In this document: piece after piece, positions 8,130-11,379 of the stretch | Position numbering within the stretch: position 1 is the stretch's first letter | Layout of the letters: every line of letters starts with the position of its first letter | Program-made: the position numbers and the translations under genes | The notes under the pieces: model-generated | Told to the model about the DNA's origin: nothing | Databases searched by the model: none | Seen by the model: the letters and a program-made list of their open reading frames with translations, nothing else | Assembly: GCA_021817875.1 (NCBI GenBank) | Contig: JAKAFQ010000090.1 | Coordinates: 1 to 11,379, forward strand | Length of the DNA stretch: 11,379 nucleotides | Reading direction: 5' to 3' | Source: Pseudomonadota bacterium | GTDB taxonomy: Bacteria; Pseudomonadota; Gammaproteobacteria; Steroidobacterales; Steroidobacteraceae

Positions 8130-8417
8130 CATGCCCACGATGGCGACAGCGACGGAAATCCCCGCGCCGCGCCCTGCGCCGGGCTCCGGGAGCCAGAGAA
8201 GAAGACGATGTATAAAAACGGGACCGAAGAAAACGGACCCGGCGCAACCGCGATGTTCACACCGCCCGATCTACACCAAGATCAGACCGCCGGTGACACT
8301 ACTTGGCCGTGGCCGGCAAAGCACCCCGGCGCCGACCTCGGATGTCCACAGGCACGGGTGACCAGAATCAGCGGACAGGCTGCGACAGGCAGGAATGCGA
8401 CCGCTCCCTGATGCTGA

Positions 8418-8460
8418 TTGCAGCGGGCACACAAATGTAGTAACGTACCTACAGTTACTA
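8418..8460 (+). promoter_or_regulatory. Promoter and palindromic operator of toxin-antitoxin module 2
   Basis: TAGTAAC (8438-8444) and GTTACTA (8454-8460) form a perfect 7-bp inverted repeat with a 9-base spacer, 14 bases before the antitoxin ATG. TTGCAG (8418-8423), a 17-base spacer and TAACGT (8441-8446) could be the promoter, with its -10 inside the palindrome. That layout fits repression by the antitoxin-toxin complex. The palindrome is seen directly; the promoter and the regulator are inferred. Confidence 0.5.
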
Positions 8461-8474
8461 GCTGGGTAACCTTC

Positions 8475-8729
8475 ATGACCACCACGACCGTCTCCAGCCG
8501 CGAGTTCAATCAAGACGTGACCCGCGCCAAGCGGGCTGCGGAACGCGGCCCCGTATTCATCACCGATCGCGGTGAGCCGGCACACGTGCTGCTCACTATT
8601 CAGGAATACCGGCGGCTTACCGCCGAGCACCGCAATCTTGCAGAAGCTCTCTCCATGCCCGGCCTCTCCGACATCCAGCTCGAGATTCCGCGCTCACGCG
8701 AGCCACCCCGCGCCGCAGACTTAGACTGA
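8475..8729 (+). CDS. Phd/YefM-type antitoxin (module 2)
   Basis: Antitoxin of 84 residues for the VapC that follows. The N-terminal part, TTVSSREFNQDVTRAKRAAE then GPVFITDRGEPAHVLLTIQEYRRL, is the typical Phd/YefM fold (about 1-52), which binds operator DNA. The rest, ending in a Pro/Arg-rich and Asp-ending tail, is the expected toxin-binding segment. The ATG at 8475 fits the family N-terminus; the frame is open further upstream but that part lies over the operator. The stop codon overlaps the toxin start by one base (TGATG). It is not closely similar to the module 1 antitoxin, so the two are probably independent acquisitions. Confidence 0.92.
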   Translation: MTTTTVSSREFNQDVTRAKRAAERGPVFITDRGEPAHVLLTIQEYRRLTAEHRNLAEALSMPGLSDIQLEIPRSREPPRAADLD

Positions 8730-9157
8730 TGTACCTGCTCGACACCAATGTGCTGTCCGAGCTACGCAAGGTCGGGGACGGCAAGGCCGATCCCAACGTC
8801 ATCACCTGGATCTCGAGTGTCGATGCCGCGAACTTCTACCTCCCCGCCATCTCCCTCATGGAGCTCGAACTGGGGATTCTGCTCGTCGAGCGACGCGATG
8901 CTCGACAGGGCGAGCGGCTGCGCACCTGGATGCGTACCCGGGTTTTGCCCGAGTTCTCGGAGCGAACCCTACCTGTGGACCAGGCGATCGCGCTGCGCTG
9001 TGCCCGACTCCATGTGCCCGACCCCTGCCCCGAACGCGATGGATATATCGCGGCAACAGCCCTCGTTCATGGCATGACCGTCGTGACACGCAACGTAGCT
9101 GACTTCGAGCCCACCGGCGTTCGCCTGCTCAACCCGTGGATTCCCGCCGAGACATGA
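8729..9157 (+). CDS. vapC: VapC-family PIN-domain toxin (module 2)
   Basis: PIN-domain endoribonuclease toxin, 142 residues, full length for VapC. It starts MYLLDTNVLSELRK, a very typical VapC opening. The acidic active-site set is complete: Asp5, Glu45 in SLMELELGI, Asp104 in PERDGYIAATAL and Asp125 in NVADFEPTG. The short strand VVTRN before Asp125 is also conserved. Translation is coupled to the antitoxin through a TGATG overlap. Nothing suggests decay, so with its antitoxin this is probably a working type II module. The RNA target cannot be predicted. Confidence 0.94.
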   Translation: MYLLDTNVLSELRKVGDGKADPNVITWISSVDAANFYLPAISLMELELGILLVERRDARQGERLRTWMRTRVLPEFSERTLPVDQAIALRCARLHVPDPCPERDGYIAATALVHGMTVVTRNVADFEPTGVRLLNPWIPAET

Positions 9158-9567
9158 TGGGTCCAAAGAACTCCATCCGGGGACGGCGGAGAGTGCCGGT
9201 ATCTCTCTTGACGCCGTGCCCCGGGCGACATCCCGCTCATTCGCGACGAACTCATGAGCGCGACCGAGAACAAATACTCAACGACCGACCTGAAATTTCT
9301 CACCGTGCATCATGTAACGCTCCGCGTCGACTCCCTATACGCAACGCGTCAGCCCGCTCCAGCCGATATGCAGTACGGCGCGCAGGTCGCCCGCGCGTCG
9401 ATGGCCGTACGGATCCAAAGCCTGAATTCCAATGACGCACCGAAGTTCCGCCGGGCGACTGGAGAATCCGTGTATTTCCCCGTCAGGCGGTTCCAAATAG
9501 TGTCGCAAAGAATCAGGCTCTGCAAGAGGCAATCAAACATGACTTCGAACCGCCAAGGAACAGAACG
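9158..9567. other. Region between VapC and the lipoprotein gene
   Basis: About 410 bases with only one moderately plausible open frame (9254-9571, listed separately). No RNA gene or clear promoter was recognised. The last 15 bases contain the ribosome-binding site of the lipoprotein gene. Confidence 0.5.
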
Positions 9568-9571
9568 ATGA
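9254..9571 (+). CDS. Possible hypothetical protein, 105 residues
   Basis: Unrecognised. An ATG at 9254 opens a 105-residue frame that overlaps the lipoprotein start by four bases (ATGA), the same coupling style as the glycogen operon. It has no signal peptide or membrane helix, and a basic C-terminal third (RFQIVSQRIRLCKRQ). Third-codon GC is only moderate and no clear ribosome-binding site precedes it, so it may be chance. The downstream gene has its own good ribosome-binding site inside this frame. Confidence 0.3.
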   Translation: MSATENKYSTTDLKFLTVHHVTLRVDSLYATRQPAPADMQYGAQVARASMAVRIQSLNSNDAPKFRRATGESVYFPVRRFQIVSQRIRLCKRQSNMTSNRQGTER

Positions 9572-10467
9572 CCCGCAAATATCTTGCGCTCGCGATTCTG
9601 ATGATGTCCACCGCGTTGATCTCGCTTTCCGGCTGCACTCAGCCGGAACGGCAGTCCGTGCAACCCTTTTCCCGCTTTACCTCGGACACACATCAGATAT
9701 CACGGCTCGCCGTCATAGCGGTGCCGCAGCGCGGTTTCCTGTCGACCGAGGCGGAGAATCTTGCAATGCAGGCCGTTTCGAGGAAGGGCTATCTCATTGT
9801 GAGCCGTTCCGACCTCCAAGAAGTCCTTCGAGAGCGACACATCCAGCAGAGCGCCTTCATGGACCGCGCCACCGCGGTCACAATGAGGAAACTCTTGAAC
9901 GTCGATGGGCTCCTCGTCCTTCAGGCGAAGAAGATCGAGATGGGACGAATGCAGCACGGCGGACAGTATCTTATGTCGATGACACTCGTCGGACGTCTGA
10001 TCGATACCGAGCATGGTGATGTCATCTGGATCAGGAAGGTTGAACTGAAGCCCAAAGGACTGGCCGGACTCCTGAGGAGCCTTCCCGAGCAGATCCTGGT
10101 GGGAGGCCATTCCGATCCGGTTCCCCGGCTCATTTCACGGATGATGGCGCACTTTCCGGCTGCGCAAAATCGCGCGGTCGCCGCGCACGGTCCTGCACAG
10201 TCCCGCGCTCGAGCGCTTGCTGGTGCGCCGGTCTCCGGCGCTACAGTCGCTCCCATGTCCGATCCCCGCCTGCAGCTCACCTCCCAGGACCTTCTGTACG
10301 CCGCCACGGCGCTCCGGGCCCAGGCGGTCCGGTCGGCCGAGGATGCTGCGCGCCCCGAATACGGCAGCACGCGAGAGGTATTCGCGCGGTCAGCAGCCAG
10401 CCAGAGGAAACTGGCCGAGAAGTTCCAGCGGATCGGGGAGGAGCTTGGGCCGAGGGCGGAGAAATGA
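9568..10467 (+). CDS. CsgG/LpoB-like lipoprotein with extra C-terminal helical segment
   Basis: Probable outer-membrane lipoprotein, 299 residues. A basic N-terminus and hydrophobic stretch end in the lipobox LSGC with Cys23; Thr at +2 gives no inner-membrane retention signal. Residues about 45-200 look like the CsgG/LpoB-type alpha-beta fold. They show a strand RLAVIAVP, a helix, GYLIVSRSDLQEVLRE, then a strand-helix ending VDGLLVLQAKKI, and later YLMSMTLVGRLIDTEHGDVIW. In this superfamily members build secretion pores or activate penicillin-binding proteins; which, if any, applies here is unknown. After an Ala/Arg/Gly-rich linker (about 200-228) comes a charged helical segment (229-299) unrelated to that fold. 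AAGGA (9555-9559), eight bases before the ATG, supports the start. Expression may be coupled to the small frame upstream. Confidence 0.8.
   Translation: MTRKYLALAILMMSTALISLSGCTQPERQSVQPFSRFTSDTHQISRLAVIAVPQRGFLSTEAENLAMQAVSRKGYLIVSRSDLQEVLRERHIQQSAFMDRATAVTMRKLLNVDGLLVLQAKKIEMGRMQHGGQYLMSMTLVGRLIDTEHGDVIWIRKVELKPKGLAGLLRSLPEQILVGGHSDPVPRLISRMMAHFPAAQNRAVAAHGPAQSRARALAGAPVSGATVAPMSDPRLQLTSQDLLYAATALRAQAVRSAEDAARPEYGSTREVFARSAASQRKLAEKFQRIGEELGPRAEK
10255..10467 (+). CDS. Possible internal gene: 70-residue helical protein
   Basis: This is an alternative reading of the lipoprotein 3' end. An in-frame ATG at 10255 begins MSDPRLQLTSQDLLYAA and gives a compact, charged, alpha-helical 70-residue protein ending at the shared stop. 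The sequence just before it has the -10-like box TACAGT ending 7 bases from the ATG, the spacing of leaderless transcripts. There is also a CGCCGG/CCGGCG inverted repeat around TCT. The linker before the ATG is low-complexity, as expected of read-through non-coding DNA. So the lipoprotein may be a fusion caused by loss of a stop codon, or this may be an ordinary C-terminal domain. I cannot name the family. Confidence 0.3.
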   Translation: MSDPRLQLTSQDLLYAATALRAQAVRSAEDAARPEYGSTREVFARSAASQRKLAEKFQRIGEELGPRAEK

Positions 10468-10625
10468 GGGACGAAAATACCGGGTAGCGGCCGGGGTCTC
10501 TCCTTCACCGGACACGCATCGATGAGACACCGGGAGCCAATGGCCAGCGACAATTGGAACTTTCGCCGAAAGAAGTTGTTGACGCCAGCCAAGATGGAAC
10601 TCTATGCAACGTCGGCGCTCATGAC

Positions 10626-11093
10626 TCACTCTCCTTGCGATTGCGCACCTGGGCGCGCTCCGCGCGCCGCGGCAGCCGCCTTGATGAGCCACGTCTTGAG
10701 ACTCGAAGCCAAAAAAGCGACGGTTCTCTGACCCGCGGGTGTCCAGGCAATCACACGCACGCAGTAAACACCAATGCGCGGCCAGCGCCCAACAAAGTCT
10801 TTGAGGAAGGGCACTTCCCATCCGTCCCCCGGATTCCCAAGCGGCAGGGTGAACTTACACGCGTCTCCAGGTTCGATCGTCGCCGGCGGTCCTACGTATC
10901 GGGGGACATTGAACTGCTGATAACCGTGCAGCCGACTCCATGGACGGCGACGCCATCTGACTCCTTCAATTGTGGCAGGACGTCCTCCAACGTTTCTCAC
11001 GAAGAGCGCGAGTCCGTCGAGATCGTTGAGGATGTAGTCCGCGCCGGTCGTGCGCGCAGGCGGACAAGGGTTTCGGTCAGAGCCATGGGTCAT
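10626..11093 (-). CDS. Hypothetical protein with beta-rich, Ig-like character
   Basis: I do not recognise a named family. The 155-residue frame, convergent with the lipoprotein gene, has alternating hydrophobic strands: GLALFVRNVGGRPATIEGVRW, then PATIEPGDACKFTLPLG, then GVYCVRVIAWTPAG. The pattern 'NxGxRPxTI ... LEPGD ... V.T.AG' resembles beta-sandwich domains; this is a structural guess. There is no signal peptide or membrane helix. The C-terminus is Ala/Arg-rich. The start is uncertain. The ATG at 11093 has a GAGAGAG run almost touching it, whereas an ATG in another frame at 11087 has better spacing and begins MALTETLVRLRA. A one-base frameshift near 11045 would join that to the main frame. 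Confidence 0.6.
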   Translation of the reverse strand: MTHGSDRNPCPPARTTGADYILNDLDGLALFVRNVGGRPATIEGVRWRRRPWSRLHGYQQFNVPRYVGPPATIEPGDACKFTLPLGNPGDGWEVPFLKDFVGRWPRIGVYCVRVIAWTPAGQRTVAFLASSLKTWLIKAAAAARGARPGAQSQGE

Positions 11094-11127
11094 CTCTCTC
11101 TCGAGCCTCGTCGGGTGAGGAGAGATG

Positions 11128-11153
11128 CACTTCCGGAAGTGGGATCACTTCCG
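11128..11153. repeat. Triple alternating CACTTCC motif (palindrome plus hairpin)
   Basis: CACTTCCGGAAGTG (11128-11141) is a perfect 14-bp palindrome. Its right half pairs again with CACTTCCG at 11146-11153, giving an 8-bp stem with a 4-base loop, GGAT. It lies 35-60 bases upstream of the leftward hypothetical gene's start, a good place for an operator or a 5' leader hairpin. Confidence 0.6.
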
Positions 11154-11166
11154 CTGAAAAACCGAT

Positions 11167-11224
11167 CTGTCAGCCGCCCGAATTCGATGTACTAAAAAAT
11201 ATACTAGAAATTCGTGGCTGACAG
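11167..11224. repeat. 58-bp nested inverted repeat with AT-rich centre
   Basis: The outer arms CTGTCAGCC (11167-11175) and GGCTGACAG (11216-11224) are perfect 9-bp inverses. The inner arms CGAATT (11179-11184) and AATTCG (11209-11214) are inverses offset by only 2 bases. The centre contains two direct TACTA copies around an A-run. This could be a protein-binding site for a recombination or excision protein, a cruciform, or the ends of a tiny mobile fragment. Confidence 0.65.
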
Positions 11225-11289
11225 TAGCCCTCAGCAGAACACGGCAGACCGCAAAATCAGCCGAAAGCTTTGTCTTTCAGAGACTTGCG

Positions 11290-11315
11290 CAATTCCCTGG
11301 CAGTCAGTGGAATTG
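11290..11315. repeat. 7-bp inverted repeat next to the tRNA 3' end
   Basis: CAATTCC (11290-11296) and GGAATTG (11309-11315) flank a 12-base spacer containing CAGTCAGT. It lies 15 bases beyond the tRNA CCA end. It could be a tRNA transcript terminator stem (no T-run) or part of an integrase site. Confidence 0.5.
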
Positions 11316-11329
11316 AGCAGAAGTACATA

Positions 11330-11379
11330 TGGAGCGGGAAACGAGGCTCGAACTCGCGACCTCAACCTTGGCAAGACTT
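11330..11379 (-). tRNA. tRNA-Gly (GCC), 3' part; probable att-site fragment
   Basis: On the - strand the sequence ends ...TTCCCGCTCCA with encoded CCA at 11332-11330. The T arm is perfect in form (GCGAG, loop TTCGAAC, CTCGT). The variable loop is AGGTC and the anticodon loop TTGCCAA carries GCC, so it decodes glycine. The gene runs off the window. The 5' anticodon-stem bases visible, AAGTC (positions 27-31), pair badly with the 3' side GGTTG: two Watson-Crick pairs, two wobbles and one mismatch. The partner expected in an intact gene is CAACC. Similarity thus seems to end at the anticodon loop, pointing to a duplicated 3' tRNA fragment left by integration rather than a whole tRNA. Only five bases support that break. 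Confidence 0.75.

Larger units (their letters stand above)
8085..8474. other. Intergenic/degenerate region upstream of module 2
   Basis: No confident gene in these 390 bases. On the - strand the frame leading into the IS66 tnpB remnant is open for over 100 codons and encodes a hydrophobic stretch, ISVAVAIVGMIASF, followed by a Gln/Asn-rich segment. It has no good start for a complete protein, so it may be a fused fragment of something else or of tnpA. A 9-bp inverted repeat lies at 8106-8129. The last 60 bases carry the promoter/operator of toxin-antitoxin module 2. Confidence 0.5.
11094..11329. other. Non-coding region rich in inverted repeats
   Basis: No gene in this 236-base stretch between the hypothetical gene and the tRNA-Gly fragment. 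It holds three separate inverted-repeat structures (11128-11153, 11167-11224, 11290-11315) and an AT-rich core near 11190-11210. Promoter elements for the leftward gene probably lie here. The density of dyads beside a tRNA 3' end suggests a recombination or regulatory region. Confidence 0.55.

Noticed and set aside
7293..8411. Single long + strand frame of 372 codons
   Set aside because: It runs antisense through vapC1 and its antitoxin, then through the nucleotidyltransferase and IS66 remnants. Only a short segment (about 7743-7862) is meaningful.
10554..11195. 213-codon + strand frame opposite the leftward hypothetical gene
   Set aside because: It starts at a TTG and is Arg/Ser-rich; the - strand frame has clear alternating beta-strand patterning and is preferred.
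1..11379. CRISPR array or tandem repeats
   Set aside because: I saw no regularly spaced repeats of 20 bases or more anywhere in the window.

Overview
The window looks like the chromosome of a GC-rich proteobacterium, probably gammaproteobacterial. The Pgm is of the E. coli size class with its catalytic serine at residue 146, and a glycogen operon, a diderm-type lipoprotein and a bacterial-type tRNA-Gly with encoded CCA are present. The taxonomic call is inference; no marker gene settles it.

Left third (1-4359), housekeeping: a tight glycogen-breakdown operon on the + strand. It holds the 3' end of glycogen phosphorylase (glgP), phosphoglucomutase (pgm) and isoamylase-type debranching enzyme (glgX), each pair joined by a 4-base ATGA stop/start overlap. 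GlgP releases glucose-1-phosphate, GlgX removes the branch stubs that stop GlgP, and Pgm converts glucose-1-phosphate to glucose-6-phosphate. A 447-base gene-free gap with an AT-rich segment and a hairpin follows, then a CPA1-type cation/proton antiporter (4807-6198).

Middle (6199-9567), accessory and decayed: 838 bases with no confident gene, then two separate Phd/VapB-VapC type II toxin-antitoxin modules on opposite strands (7037-7679 on -, 8475-9157 on +). Between them lies wreckage: the 5' part of a MNT-type nucleotidyltransferase gene with a frameshift, joined directly at about 7914/7915 to a frameshifted, truncated tnpB of an IS66-family element.

Right part (9568-11379): a CsgG/LpoB-like lipoprotein carrying an unusual C-terminal helical segment that may be an independent 70-residue protein, a convergent hypothetical gene, and about 240 non-coding bases dense in inverted repeats. 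The window ends in the 3' half of a tRNA-Gly(GCC), whose similarity to a tRNA appears to stop at the anticodon loop. This looks like the attachment-site scar of an integrated element, so the region from about 6.2 kb to the end is best read as an eroded genomic island next to a core glycogen operon. I see no clear novel multigene defence or biosynthetic system. The most informative signals are the tRNA fragment with its palindromes, the nucleotidyltransferase/IS66 chimera and the lipoprotein C-terminal segment.
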